From: Anaerophaga thermohalophila str. Valhall
GTDB lineage: Bacteria > Bacteroidota > Bacteroidia > Bacteroidales > Marinilabiliaceae
NCBI RefSeq assembly: GCF_000250735.1
Contig: NZ_AHZV01000106.1
Span: forward strand, 1-64,000
Reading direction: 5' to 3'
Length of the DNA stretch: 64,000 bases
The translations under genes were made by a program, and so were the position numbers. The first letter of the stretch is position 1, and the number at the start of each line of letters is the position of its first letter. Positions 9,558 through 17,823 of this stretch are shown piece after piece. The notes below the pieces were generated by a model. The model saw only the letters and a list, made by a program, of their open reading frames with translations, did not search any database and had not been told where the DNA came from.

Positions 9558-9950
9558 CAATAGATCGTTAGATTTTTAGATATAAGTAATCGACAGGCAG
9601 AAGTTTGCCAGGCAGAAGGCAGAAGTGTTAAATTCTGCAGATAAGAATTTTACCGTTAGTACCGAAAATTGGCCTGATAAGCAAAAATCCAACTCCGCAA
9701 AACAAATGATTGATATAAAGTGTTTTGTAATTTGAGTTAGATAAAAGATGTAAGATAATTCATCAGTATAAATTATGTATAAGTTATTGGTCTGATGGAA
9801 CTCTCATGCAAGCATTTATACATATTCTTGTTGTGGGAAACCTTGCCATGCTCGTTTCGTACAACCTTGATATACTGTATTTTAACAAGCAACCCTTTTA
9901 GATGCAAACAACTGGTTTGCAACGTTTTGCAAAGGTTTAACGAAGTATTA
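9558..9950. repeat. Long repeat family C, copy C1 (carries element E1)
   Basis: A 393-bp repeat whose near-identical copy lies at 40550-40936 in inverted orientation. Ends: CAATAGATCGTTAGATTTTT and, on the other strand, TAATACTTCGTTAAACCTTT, which are imperfect inverted repeats. It contains the shared block around TTCATCAGTATAAATTATG, TGCCATGCTCGTTTC, and the inserted element E1. It starts 9 bases after the dxs stop and runs to the outer-membrane barrel gene. Confidence 0.8.
9586..9738. mobile_element. Element E, copy E1 (153 bp)
   Basis: 153-bp unit starting GTAATCGACAGGCAGAAG and ending TGTAATTTGAGTT, with no obvious terminal inverted repeats. It is flanked by AGATATAA and AGATAAAA, a 7-of-8 match that looks like a target duplication. 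Copies of the same length lie at 40756-40908 and 58542-58694. The repeat at 22894-22975 resembles an empty site. Confidence 0.72.
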
Positions 9951-9954
9951 ACAT

Positions 9955-11085
9955 TCAAAAGAACCATTTTAACCTTAAGGCTCCCTGAAAATCAGTTGTT
10001 TTTCGGTTACTATCTGTCCGGTTTACAAAGAGATTTAAAAAAGTAGAAAGGTAGAGATTGGGTTTTATTGAATATTCAAAAGAGGGGCCAAAATAAAACG
10101 CTTCTGAGGGCGGAAAAGCCATTAATGAAAGACTTCCGGTAAAAAGCGGTGTAAACGGATATTCGGCAGAAGCAAATATACTATACCGTGATACACTGAG
10201 TCGGCGCACCGAGGCCTGACCGCTGATTAATTCCGTAAAGCCACTTACCTGTTCGGGTAAATTACTACTATACAATCCCTCAACTTGCAATAAAAGAGAA
10301 CTTTTAAACGTGTAATTTGCACCAACAGATGAAATAAATGTTTCGTCTTCATTCTTTTGGTCAGAAAAGAGCAGCGTGTTTTCACCGTAAAATCCTGCAT
10401 CCCCAATATGACCCGACCAACCAATCCCGGCAACCCAGTCTTCATCATTTAAGCGACCACCCAAAAGTTGCCAGTCGTAGCTCCCTGCATTGAATCGGTA
10501 ACGGCCAGCAATGGTTTTGCGATTATTCCGGTCAATTTTTACCACTGCCTCTGCCTGAGAGGCCATTCCGGTATATAACTGAAGTCTCACTCCGTCAATA
10601 CCCGGCCTTTCAGGATAATCGAAGTCGAAAAAAGAATAGGCGTTGAAAATATCATTGGGATTCCAAACCATAGACTGCCCCCAGTTGATTCGTTGACGGC
10701 CGATTCTGAGTTGCAGTTTCCCAAGATAAAAGTCGAGCCACAAACGATCGATGGTCAGATTCAATACCGTCGACTGTCCCGAAGCCAGGTTAAATGACAT
10801 ATCCAGAAAACCCTGATCCTCATCTAAAAGAGCGGAGTACCCGGGAATCTCTTTGACTGTTTTCCCCCATATCAGACGATTCCGGAACTGAGCGACACCA
10901 ATAACAGACGGTGAAAAATCATAACTAAGATTCAACCGGTTATGAACGACACTCTCCCACATCTGCATATCCGGCTGATCCAGATAATACCACACGGGCA
11001 TAGTTCCGACATAACCGTCGGCTTTAATCTGAGACTTAACTTGAAAGCTCAACAATAATAATATGGGAAGGAACAGGTACTTCAT
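9955..11085 (-). CDS. Outer-membrane beta-barrel protein of the Lol-like export block
   Basis: 376-aa predicted outer-membrane barrel. It has an N-terminal signal peptide (MKYLFLPILLLLSFQVKSQ), then many alternating amphipathic beta-strands rich in Tyr, Trp and Gly (for example WLDFYLGKLQLRIGRQRINW), and ends in a strand closing with Phe-Phe as barrel proteins do. It resembles DUF1302-type porin-like barrels, but I cannot name the family with certainty. An upstream in-frame start at 11106 exists, but ATG 11085 puts the signal peptide at the N-terminus. It is last in the same-strand order after the ABC ATPase, separated by about 860 bp of repeats, so co-transcription is uncertain. Confidence 0.65.
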   Translation of the reverse strand: MKYLFLPILLLLSFQVKSQIKADGYVGTMPVWYYLDQPDMQMWESVVHNRLNLSYDFSPSVIGVAQFRNRLIWGKTVKEIPGYSALLDEDQGFLDMSFNLASGQSTVLNLTIDRLWLDFYLGKLQLRIGRQRINWGQSMVWNPNDIFNAYSFFDFDYPERPGIDGVRLQLYTGMASQAEAVVKIDRNNRKTIAGRYRFNAGSYDWQLLGGRLNDEDWVAGIGWSGHIGDAGFYGENTLLFSDQKNEDETFISSVGANYTFKSSLLLQVEGLYSSNLPEQVSGFTELISGQASVRRLSVSRYSIFASAEYPFTPLFTGSLSLMAFPPSEAFYFGPSFEYSIKPNLYLSTFLNLFVNRTDSNRKTTDFQGALRLKWFF

Positions 11086-11187
11086 AAAAAATGATTTATA
11101 TAACAATAGATCGTTAGATTTTTAGATTTAAGATAAATCTTGAGGCACTGATAATTTGCATTTTAAGTCATAAAAACTTTTAAACAT

Positions 11188-11325
11188 ACAATAGTCAGTT
11201 AAAAAAAGCCTAAACGCAGAGACGCAATGATACAAAGTTTTTGTTTTAAGAAAGTTGTGATTTGCGCTATTAGTTGTACAAGCAATTAATTATTAAATAT
11301 TTACAAAAGCTTAACAAAATATTGT
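11188..11325 (+). mobile_element. Repeat family F, copy F1
   Basis: About 138 bp, beginning ACAATAGTCAGTTAAA and ending TTAACAAAATATTGT, with the inner motif GCCTAAACGCAGAGACGCA. The ends are imperfect inverted repeats. It matches 17529-17664 (reverse) and 54597-54736. Just before it, 11104-11135 is a lone end of repeat C. Confidence 0.6.
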
Positions 11326-11369
11326 ATAACCTAAGTTGAGCGATACGAGTTTTACGAAGTATCACTTCA

Positions 11370-11590
11370 CTTAGAGGTTGCTGAAAAAGGCAGCAACCTG
11401 TTTCAAATTTATTTTCCATTGTTCTTTTTGGCATTGCCCCAAAAAGAACCAAAAAAGTCTGGTCCGCTTAAACCTGGCTTCCCGCGAAAGCAAAAATTTC
11501 CGGCCATTGCGCAAGGCCATGAATGTCGCCCATTTTGGCTTCCCGCCATCCGCCGGCCCGGAAAGCGGACAGGCCACCGCGCCTTTTAAA
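11370..11590. repeat. Repeat family G, copy G1
   Basis: Contains the hairpin GGTTGCTGAAAAAGGCAGCAACC, then CTTTTTGGCATTGCCCCAAA and AAAAGTCTGGTCCGC. Similar copies lie at 16146-16345 and, split, at 17471-17710. Small open frames on both strands follow the repeat and are not credible genes. The stretch 11594-11765 to its right holds nothing I recognise. Confidence 0.6.
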
Positions 11591-11765
11591 TAGATAAAAT
11601 CGTTCATTATTACGACATTCTTTTGAATAGAGATATGTTGACAATTAACATTTACAGGTGCAAACATTTTTAAAGATTTGCATGAATAACCTTACACCTT
11701 AAATGGAATTATACGATGTAAATAATTTATTATTAATTATTTAAGTATTATTCAGCAGCCCTACT

Positions 11766-11932
11766 TAATGCGTGTCTATAAACACGCAAAAAATTTTCAC
11801 AATATGTGTGTCTGTTCAGAAAGTGTCGGTTGCAAGGCTTGCGAAGCCGCCAAAAACGGAGTTTACTCTTCGTAAATGAGTATTTTGGCGGCAAGCGTAA
11901 CACAGCAAATGGTACTTTATGGACAGACACTA
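11766..11932. mobile_element. Repeat family A, copy A3
   Basis: Same orientation as A1: TAATGCGTGTCTATAAAC at the left and GGACAGACACTA at the right, with GCCGCCAAAAACGGAG in the middle. It ends 18 bases downstream of the ABC ATPase stop codon and could act as a transcript-end hairpin. Confidence 0.72.
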
Positions 11933-11950
11933 CTTCGAGTTAGCCCCGAT

Positions 11951-12634
11951 TCAGGAGGTCTCATCCGTTTTTATTTTTCCATCCTGCAACGTCACAACCC
12001 GGCGTGCCATCTTAACAACCCTTTCATCATGGGTAGAAAAGATAAAAGTAGTGTTTTCCTTTTGATTAAGCTCCTGCATAATAGCCAACAAGTTTTCTGC
12101 CGAAGCCGAGTCAAGATTGGCAGTAGGTTCATCGGCCAGCACAAATCTGGGACGTGAAGCAAGCGCCCTGGCTACTGCAACACGTTGCTGCTGACCTCCG
12201 GAGAGCTGGCGGGGGCGTATGTCCGCCTTCTCGGGAATGCCAACTGCTTCTAACAGTTCAGCGCTTCTTTTCTTTCGCTCAGATTTGGGTACGCCCTGCA
12301 ATTCGAGGATGAATTCAACATTTTCCCTTGCAGTAAGCACCGGTATAAGGTTATAGGCCTGAAAAATAAAGCCAATATGATGAAGCCGGAATTTAATCTT
12401 CTCGTTTCCCGATAACGCATTGATCTTTGTCTCATCAATAACAACATCTCCTTCGTCAGGATCATCCAATCCTCCAACTATATTAAGAAGAGTTGTTTTT
12501 CCTGATCCCGAAGGACCGACTATAGCGGTAAATTCCCCTTCGTCGAAAGACAAGTCAATGCAATTAAGTGCATGTACCGGAACCTGCTTACTATTATAGG
12601 TTCTGGATATACTATTTAAAGTAATTATTGCCAT
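11951..12634 (-). CDS. ABC transporter ATP-binding protein, LolD/MacB type
   Basis: 227-aa ATPase of the FtsE/LolD/MacB group, which powers extraction or movement of envelope substrates by FtsX-type permeases. Seen: Walker A GPSGSGKTT, the Q-loop in FIFQAYNLIP, the signature LSGGQQQRVAVARAL, Walker B FVLADEPTANLD and the switch FSTHD. A TTG at 12661 would add nine residues, but ATG 12634 starts directly at MAIITLNSISRTY as in the family. It lies 45 bases after the second permease gene, so it is most likely one transcription unit with the permeases and the LolA-like gene. Confidence 0.88.
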   Translation of the reverse strand: MAIITLNSISRTYNSKQVPVHALNCIDLSFDEGEFTAIVGPSGSGKTTLLNIVGGLDDPDEGDVVIDETKINALSGNEKIKFRLHHIGFIFQAYNLIPVLTARENVEFILELQGVPKSERKKRSAELLEAVGIPEKADIRPRQLSGGQQQRVAVARALASRPRFVLADEPTANLDSASAENLLAIMQELNQKENTTFIFSTHDERVVKMARRVVTLQDGKIKTDETS

Positions 12635-12679
12635 AGCTTTATGTTTTTTGTTAATTGACAACCTGTTTCGTATTTTATA

Positions 12680-13891
12680 TTATATGGCCCTGACGGCTTC
12701 CGAAGGCTTCAGTTTCAACGCCTTCCAGGCAGGATAGAGAGAAGCAAGAACACCTGTGGCAACCACCAGTAACGCAATACTTAGAACCAGGGCAGCGTCC
12801 CATTCAAGATAAACTATCGGATTAAATCCCATCTCTGTAAGTCCTGTACTCCAGACTGATAAATCAATGCCGGTAATACTTAAACGCCAGACGGCAATCA
12901 TTCCGAGAAAAATACCCAGTAAGCCGCCGGTAGAGGAAAGCATGACCGTTTCAAGAACGATCATCAGAAAAATACGCCAGCGGGTCATTCCCACCGACAT
13001 CAGCATCCCAATTTCCCGGACACGCTCCAAAACCACCATAAGCATTGTGTTGATGATGCCAAATCCGAGAGCCAGAAGAATAATGATTACAAAAATATAA
13101 AGATAGGTATTGCCCAGTTCGGTCAGATAACCGAGCTCCGGGCTCAACTCTTTCCAGGGCACAACTTCAGTTCCGGGCAGTTCCGCCTGAAGCTCACCGG
13201 CAACATTCATTGCCTGCTCTGCATCATTTAGCCGTATTACAAGCGAATGGCAATTTTGGGAAGAAATACCCAGCAATTCTGAAAGGGTCTCTTTCTTTAC
13301 CCAGACATGACCCTCATCGAAAGCAGTATTGCTTGTCCTGAATATACCTGCTACCCTGAAAGAACCACCTGTAAGTGTACCCTCAACATCCTGAAAGCGA
13401 AGCACCACACGCGATTTCAATTTAAGTTCCAGCTGCTCGGCAAGTTTTTGACCTATTATGATGGGCCGCGAGTAGGGAGAGTCGAACCAGGTTCCTTCAA
13501 CGATCTTTTCGTGAAGATTCAGAACTTGTTTCTCTGCATCAGGATCAACACCGTATGCCACAATTCCTCTTGCAGTCTCGGCCGAAGCGGCCATGCCCCG
13601 AACAATCAACCTTGGAGAAGTGGCCGAGGCAGCAGAATGCTCCAAAACACCTGTCAATTGTCCCGGTTTCATATAGAGCGACACTTCCCGGCTGTTCTGA
13701 TATCCGTCGGGGAAAATCTGTATATGTCCGGTTTCGGTTTCAACGCCGTCGCGCAATCGCTGAACCATCCACCCGTTGATAAAAGTGGATGAGAAAACAC
13801 CGGCAAACATACCAACCAATAAGGCGGCAATAATTATCCAGCTTCGTACCGGGCTTCGCCAAATGTTTCGCCAGGCTATTTTTATCAGCAT
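12680..13891 (-). CDS. FtsX/LolE-type ABC transporter permease (second)
   Basis: 403-aa permease with the layout of LolC/E and MacB: one N-terminal membrane helix (WIIIAALLVGMFAGVF), a periplasmic domain of about 210 residues, then three C-terminal helices (LYIFVIIILLALGFG and two more). It begins IKIAWRNIWRSPVRS, the usual start for this family. It is shorter by 20 aa than the preceding permease and only distantly similar, so the two probably form a heterodimer like LolC and LolE. In the Lol system such permeases extract lipoproteins from the inner membrane. The substrate here is unknown. Confidence 0.83.
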   Translation of the reverse strand: MLIKIAWRNIWRSPVRSWIIIAALLVGMFAGVFSSTFINGWMVQRLRDGVETETGHIQIFPDGYQNSREVSLYMKPGQLTGVLEHSAASATSPRLIVRGMAASAETARGIVAYGVDPDAEKQVLNLHEKIVEGTWFDSPYSRPIIIGQKLAEQLELKLKSRVVLRFQDVEGTLTGGSFRVAGIFRTSNTAFDEGHVWVKKETLSELLGISSQNCHSLVIRLNDAEQAMNVAGELQAELPGTEVVPWKELSPELGYLTELGNTYLYIFVIIILLALGFGIINTMLMVVLERVREIGMLMSVGMTRWRIFLMIVLETVMLSSTGGLLGIFLGMIAVWRLSITGIDLSVWSTGLTEMGFNPIVYLEWDAALVLSIALLVVATGVLASLYPAWKALKLKPSEAVRAI

Positions 13892-13957
13892 AGTATTAAG
13901 TATTAGATAATTACACTTTTACAAATCTCTGCCTGAAGAATTCAGGGGCAATCAACA

Positions 13958-15229
13958 TCAATTCTTCTCCCCAATCACAGGAGAAACCTTGAAAGCTCTG
14001 ACAAAGGGATAAAATGAAACCAGCGTGGTCAGGACAAAGACTACCGCCATCTGTTGAAGAAAAACGCCGACATCCCATGCAAAAAACATGAAAGGCTCAA
14101 AACCAATGTTTTCCATCCATTCTCCGGCCTGACCGGTTATGGGTACCGGATGATGAACAAACCAACTGATGACAGGCAATGTCCCCAAAAATCCGGCCAG
14201 TACACCAAGCAAACCGATCCAAAGAATTTCCATCAATAACATAAATGCCAATTTGTAACGGTACATCCCCACTGCTACCATGACACTGAATTCGGCCCTT
14301 CGTTCGGCCATCATCATCACCACAGTTCCCAATATTCCAAAACCGATGACCAGATACAGTATGAGCTTCATGATTAAAGCGGTTGCCCTGTCGCTCTCGA
14401 TTTGCTGAAGAACTGCGGGAAACATATCCTGCCAGGTTCGCAATGTGAGTTCTTCGTCCAAATTCTTTTTTAGTGCCGGGAGCACTTTGTCTATAGCCTT
14501 CTGGGATATCCCTACCAAAGCAAGTGATGTAATATTGCCAAAGGTTTGAAAAAAGTATTGGGCCTCATCAATGGGTAAATAAACAAGACGACGGTTCAGC
14601 TCAGGATTCGGATGTTTGATTATTCCTACAACCGGATACTGTCCGAATGCACTAACTCCATGATATCCCTGGCTGATCATGACCAGAGTATCACCTACGG
14701 AAAGTCCAAGGTTATCAGCTAAATCAACACCCATCATGGCGCCCTGGTGCTGAAAATAGTTACCGCTTACAACTTTATCAGAAAGCCGGGTCATCCGGTT
14801 CTCCTTTTCAGGGTCGACCCCAAAAACCATAACCCCTTCGGTTTTATTCCCGGAAGAGGCAAGTGCAAAGCTTTCGAGACGGGGGACTACCATTTCGAGT
14901 TCGGGGTATTCCTGAAGTTTTTTTAGAAGAGAATCGCCAGGAACAAATGAATTGTTTATTGTTTGGTGATCGGGATAGTCGTGGTGCTGGATCTGGGCGT
15001 GGCCGGCATAGAAGCGTACCACGTTTTCAATCATTTTCTGGTAAGAGCCCTCCTGCATCGAACCCATGAGCGCGGAAAAGATCACCCCGAAAAAGATGGA
15101 TGACACGGTGATGAGCGTCCGGCGTTTGTTTCGCCATAAATTCCGCCAGGCAATTTTTACAAGTCCTGTAAACCCGCCCGCAGGAGTCTGCCGTAATGAG
15201 TTTTTATATCGTTTAATATTTACAGACAT
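13958..15229 (-). CDS. FtsX/LolC-type ABC transporter permease (first)
   Basis: 423-aa inner-membrane permease. Visible: LVKIAWRNLWRNKRRTLITV followed by the first membrane helix, a large periplasmic domain, and C-terminal helices (LILYLVIGFGILGTVVMM, LLMEILWIGLLGVLAGFL and a third near the end). The domain order is as in LolC/LolE. It lies 38 bases downstream of the LolA-like gene and 66 bases upstream of the second permease, all on the minus strand, which supports one operon making a four-subunit transporter with the ATPase. Confidence 0.83.
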   Translation of the reverse strand: MSVNIKRYKNSLRQTPAGGFTGLVKIAWRNLWRNKRRTLITVSSIFFGVIFSALMGSMQEGSYQKMIENVVRFYAGHAQIQHHDYPDHQTINNSFVPGDSLLKKLQEYPELEMVVPRLESFALASSGNKTEGVMVFGVDPEKENRMTRLSDKVVSGNYFQHQGAMMGVDLADNLGLSVGDTLVMISQGYHGVSAFGQYPVVGIIKHPNPELNRRLVYLPIDEAQYFFQTFGNITSLALVGISQKAIDKVLPALKKNLDEELTLRTWQDMFPAVLQQIESDRATALIMKLILYLVIGFGILGTVVMMMAERRAEFSVMVAVGMYRYKLAFMLLMEILWIGLLGVLAGFLGTLPVISWFVHHPVPITGQAGEWMENIGFEPFMFFAWDVGVFLQQMAVVFVLTTLVSFYPFVRAFKVSPVIGEKN

Positions 15230-15267
15230 GGGCTAATTAAAATAAAGGGTTAAACAAAGAGAAATTT

Positions 15268-16047
15268 TCAGCGCATTTGTTTCATATTTTGAATAGAAAA
15301 GAACCGGTCTTCTATCTCAACGCCAAATTCAATCTCCTGAAATTTCATGATGGTTTTGTGCCCCTCTTTATCAGCCGGGATCATGGTGTAACGGGTAGGA
15401 ATGGTGCGATCGCCAACATCTTCAATCTCGTCCAGAATTTCTTCATTGACCAGTTCTCCGGCCTCATCATAATACTCGTTTCGAAGATTCAGGAATCCGT
15501 CCATGGAAATCCAGCACAATACCTTTCCCCAAACCACCGGGGCATCTTCGTGCGGAACCATTTTGATGACATAACATTCACGCCCCCTATGCATTTCAGA
15601 CCGAAGAAGTTCATGGTCATAATCAGTCACAATGGATGCTGCATTGACCAGGTCGTCGTTGGTGAGGTCGGAGCCCATCCACGATTGCGTCATCATGCTG
15701 GGGGGAATCTTAATCATGCGATCGATGGCAGGAACATAGTTCCACATTTCGCGGTCCCGTTTCAGGAATCTTTGTCCCTTCTCACGCGGGGGATGCGTAA
15801 TGTAAACCAAAGAAAAATCGTCTCCTTTTGCCCAGGTTTTAAACCGAAGCGTACGCGTCCAGGAAGGACGAATGATCTCCATTTCCACTTCCGAATAACT
15901 GCTTTGACCACGCATGAGGTCGTCAGCTTTCTTCACAATATCACGGGCAGAAATCTGTTGGGCAATAGCTTCTGGTAAAATGGCTGTCATTAAAAAGGAT
16001 ATCATCAATCCTCTTAAAAACATCCTTAATTTTTGTCTTTGATGCAT
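15268..16047 (-). CDS. LolA-like outer-membrane lipoprotein-sorting protein
   Basis: 259-aa exported protein. Signal peptide at residues 1-29 ending AIAQQ, then a LolA/LolB-like fold of the PF17131 type (seen as KADDLMRGQSSYSEVEMEI, YITHPPREKGQRFLKRDREM, MWNYVPAIDRMIKIPPSMM, SWMGSDLTNDDLVN). Such proteins are periplasmic carriers for lipids or lipoproteins and are often coded beside an exporter. Being first in line before two FtsX permeases and an ATPase, it is probably the dedicated carrier of that transporter. The cargo is not known. Confidence 0.82.
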   Translation of the reverse strand: MHQRQKLRMFLRGLMISFLMTAILPEAIAQQISARDIVKKADDLMRGQSSYSEVEMEIIRPSWTRTLRFKTWAKGDDFSLVYITHPPREKGQRFLKRDREMWNYVPAIDRMIKIPPSMMTQSWMGSDLTNDDLVNAASIVTDYDHELLRSEMHRGRECYVIKMVPHEDAPVVWGKVLCWISMDGFLNLRNEYYDEAGELVNEEILDEIEDVGDRTIPTRYTMIPADKEGHKTIMKFQEIEFGVEIEDRFFSIQNMKQMR

Positions 16048-16145
16048 AACTTTTGGGTTTTGTTTGTTGTCAATTTGGTATCAATTGATGGCCTGTGTCT
16101 CTTAATACAATAATTCGTTAAACTTTTACAAATAACTGGTAATTA

Positions 16146-16345
16146 GGCTCTGCTGAAAAAGTCAGCAGACCAATTTTTTACTTCTTTATTGAATTTCTTT
16201 TTGGCATTACCCCAAAAAGAAACAAAAAGGTCTGGTCCGTTTAAACCTGTCCGCCCGCATCAGGCTTAATTTCCGGCTGGCCAGCAAGGCCTTGAAGTCG
16301 TCGCCCAATAAGCCTTCTCGCCAACCGCCAGCCCGGAAAACGGGC
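16146..16345. repeat. Repeat family G, copy G2
   Basis: Starts with the hairpin CTCTGCTGAAAAAGTCAGCAGA, followed by TTTTTGGCATTACCCCAAAA and AGGTCTGGTCCG. Just upstream, 16110-16140 resembles one end of repeat C (CAATAATTCGTTAAACTTTT). No gene seen in 16048-16545. Confidence 0.58.
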
Positions 16346-16410
16346 GGCAACACTCTCATATTAAAAACTTTGTGTCATGGCGGCTTCTATGTTGTACACT
16401 TTTAGCAAAT

Positions 16411-16540
16411 TATGAGTGGGGTATAAAAAGACATCTTTTTGTCAAGATCATGGCGTTTTAAATTTTTGCACCGGAGTTAACTCATTGTTAATGAGGATGC
16501 AAAATTTAAAACAACAAAGATGCTTTTTAGACCGCACTCA
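16411..16540. repeat. Repeat family B, copy 2 (long form)
   Basis: Ends ATGAGTGGGGTATAAAAAGA and TTTTTAGACCGCACTCA match copy 1 at 5716-5773. It carries an extra inner palindrome, GTTTTAAATTTTTGCA paired with TGCAAAATTTAAAAC. It ends a few bases before the TetR stop codon and could be its terminator. Confidence 0.58.
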
Positions 16541-16545
16541 AAGTA

Positions 16546-17112
16546 TTATTTTAAAAGACCTTCATAATATCTTATTACACGCTCTTCAATTTTATCGAGC
16601 GGAAAATTTTCCGGGTCGAGAACGTAGTTAATTTCTATTCCGTCAAGCAGGGCATAAAAAAAACGCACTTCGGTTTCCGGGTCACTAAACCCGTGTTCTT
16701 TGAAAAAAGTTTTCATTTTTTCGATGTAAGGACTTATTATTTCCCACAAATCCTTTTCCAGCATTTTTAGAACCTTAGGCTGCGTAATCACCGAAAAATA
16801 GAGTCTTAAAAAATCTCTGTTCTCTACAAGCCATTTCTTACTTTTCCGGATCATTCCAAAAAACTCTTCCACCGTCACTATACCATCATGGTCCGGATCC
16901 ATCATCTCGGCAGTTTCTTCAAGGGTCTCGAAGACCAATGTGCGTAACAATATTTCCTTACTCTCAAAATAGTTGTAAACCGACCCCTTTGCCACTCCTG
17001 AAGCCCTTGCTATTTCATCAATGGTTGAAGTGTGATACCCCTTGTTAGCAAAAATAGCAAGGGCTTCTTTCATAATTCTTTCTCTCTTATCGCCCTTTTT
17101 ATTTTGTCTCAT
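16546..17112 (-). CDS. TetR/AcrR-family regulator with an EF-hand-like loop
   Basis: 188-aa repressor-type protein. Residues 10-55 are the TetR helix-turn-helix (ERIMKEALAIFANKGYHTST, IARASGVAKGSVYNYFESKE). The rest is the all-helical ligand domain. Residues 72-83 (DPDHDGIVTVEE) fit a canonical calcium-binding EF-hand loop: Asp at 1, 3 and 5, Gly at 6, Val at 8 and Glu at 12, followed by FF as in the exiting helix. This is unusual for TetR. A perfect operator-like palindrome lies 71 bases upstream (17184-17205). It lies upstream of the Lol-like export genes on the same strand and is the likely regulator of that block. Confidence 0.85.
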   Translation of the reverse strand: MRQNKKGDKRERIMKEALAIFANKGYHTSTIDEIARASGVAKGSVYNYFESKEILLRTLVFETLEETAEMMDPDHDGIVTVEEFFGMIRKSKKWLVENRDFLRLYFSVITQPKVLKMLEKDLWEIISPYIEKMKTFFKEHGFSDPETEVRFFYALLDGIEINYVLDPENFPLDKIEERVIRYYEGLLK

Positions 17113-17183
17113 CCCTTTATAAAAATTAGCCTGATGGTATTCTCTTAATCGCTATTTGTTTATCTCATGAAAATTAAATCAAG

Positions 17184-17205
17184 TTTGACTGACTGGTCAG
17201 TCAAA
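17184..17205. promoter_or_regulatory. Probable TetR operator
   Basis: TTTGACTGAC-TG-GTCAGTCAAA: two perfect 10-base arms with a 2-base spacer. TGACTGACnnGTCAGTCA is a usual form for TetR/AcrR operators. It lies 72 bases upstream of the TetR start, so autoregulation is the simplest reading. Confidence 0.75.
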
Positions 17206-17274
17206 AGTATTAAGAGTTTTTTCATCCACAAAATATTTTTCTGTTCTTTTTGGTAAAAATTCTGCGAATAGCGA

Positions 17275-17410
17275 CAATAGTCCGTTAAACTTTTGCAACA
17301 TGCTGTAATTCAATTGTTTGAAATCAAAGAGAGTTGTCTGATAAAATGAAGATTTTCAACGATATAAGAATCATCTGGCATCTAAAATCTAAAAATCTAA
17401 CGATTTATTG
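17275..17410. mobile_element. Repeat family C, copy C2 (136 bp)
   Basis: Ends CAATAGTCCGTTAAACTTTT and, on the other strand, CAATAAATCGTTAGATTTTT are imperfect inverted repeats. Same length as the copy at 30236-30371. Interior not conserved with C1. No coding capacity. Confidence 0.6.
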
Positions 17411-17470
17411 TAACGATGAAGCAGGTTAAAAATAGGGGGAATAATCGGTGAAGTTCTCCTGCCTCGAATT

Positions 17471-17710
17471 TACAGGTTGTTGAAAAAGTCAGCAGCCAGT
17501 TTCAAATTTATTTTCCAATGTTCTTTTTAATACTCCGTTAAACTTTTTCAGATATCTGATAATTAATTGTTTACACAAAAAACCGAAAAAACTACAACTC
17601 TCTCATAATAATAACTTTGCCTCATTGCGTCTCTGCATTTAGGCTTTTTTTAACTAACTATTGTCTTCTTGGCATTACCCCAAAAAGAAAATCAAAAATG
17701 GATCTGCTGA
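17471..17710. repeat. Repeat family G, copy G3, split by an F element
   Basis: The left part 17471-17528 ends TTCTTTTT and the right part resumes at 17665 with CTTCTTGGCATTACCCCAAA. In G1 and G2 these sequences are contiguous. The F element at 17529-17664 sits exactly between them, so it inserted after G was in place. Confidence 0.6.
17529..17664 (-). mobile_element. Repeat family F, copy F2, nested in G3
   Basis: Reverse-oriented F: starts AATACTCCGTTAAACTTTTT and ends TTAACTAACTATTGT, with the motif CATTGCGTCTCTGCATTTAG. Ends ACAATAGTTAGTTAAA and AATACTCCGTTAAA are imperfect inverted repeats. Flanks CTTTTT and CTTCTT may be a target duplication. Confidence 0.6.
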
Positions 17711-17750
17711 CTTTTCAAGGAGGCCCTATTTACCGGTCAGCTATTCAGAA

Positions 17751-17787
17751 AAATACCCGGCAACTTAGGGTAAGTTCCCGGGTATTT
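17751..17787 (-). terminator. Rho-independent terminator of the M16 peptidase pair
   Basis: Arms AAATACCCGG (17751-17760) and CCGGGTATTT (17778-17787) form a perfect 10-bp stem. Read on the minus strand, the stem is followed by a T-rich run, directly downstream of the M16 gene that ends at 17824. Confidence 0.75.
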
Positions 17788-17823
17788 CGGTCAAAAAAAG
17801 GAAATGAAAAAAGGATTAACCGA

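Noticed and set aside
11371-11667. Open frames of 98 and 71 codons on both strands
   Set aside because: They follow repeat G exactly and have no protein-like pattern. The same DNA recurs in gaps at 16146 and 17471.
13307-13792. 161-codon plus-strand frame inside the second permease gene
   Set aside because: Antisense shadow of a clear FtsX-type permease on the minus strand.
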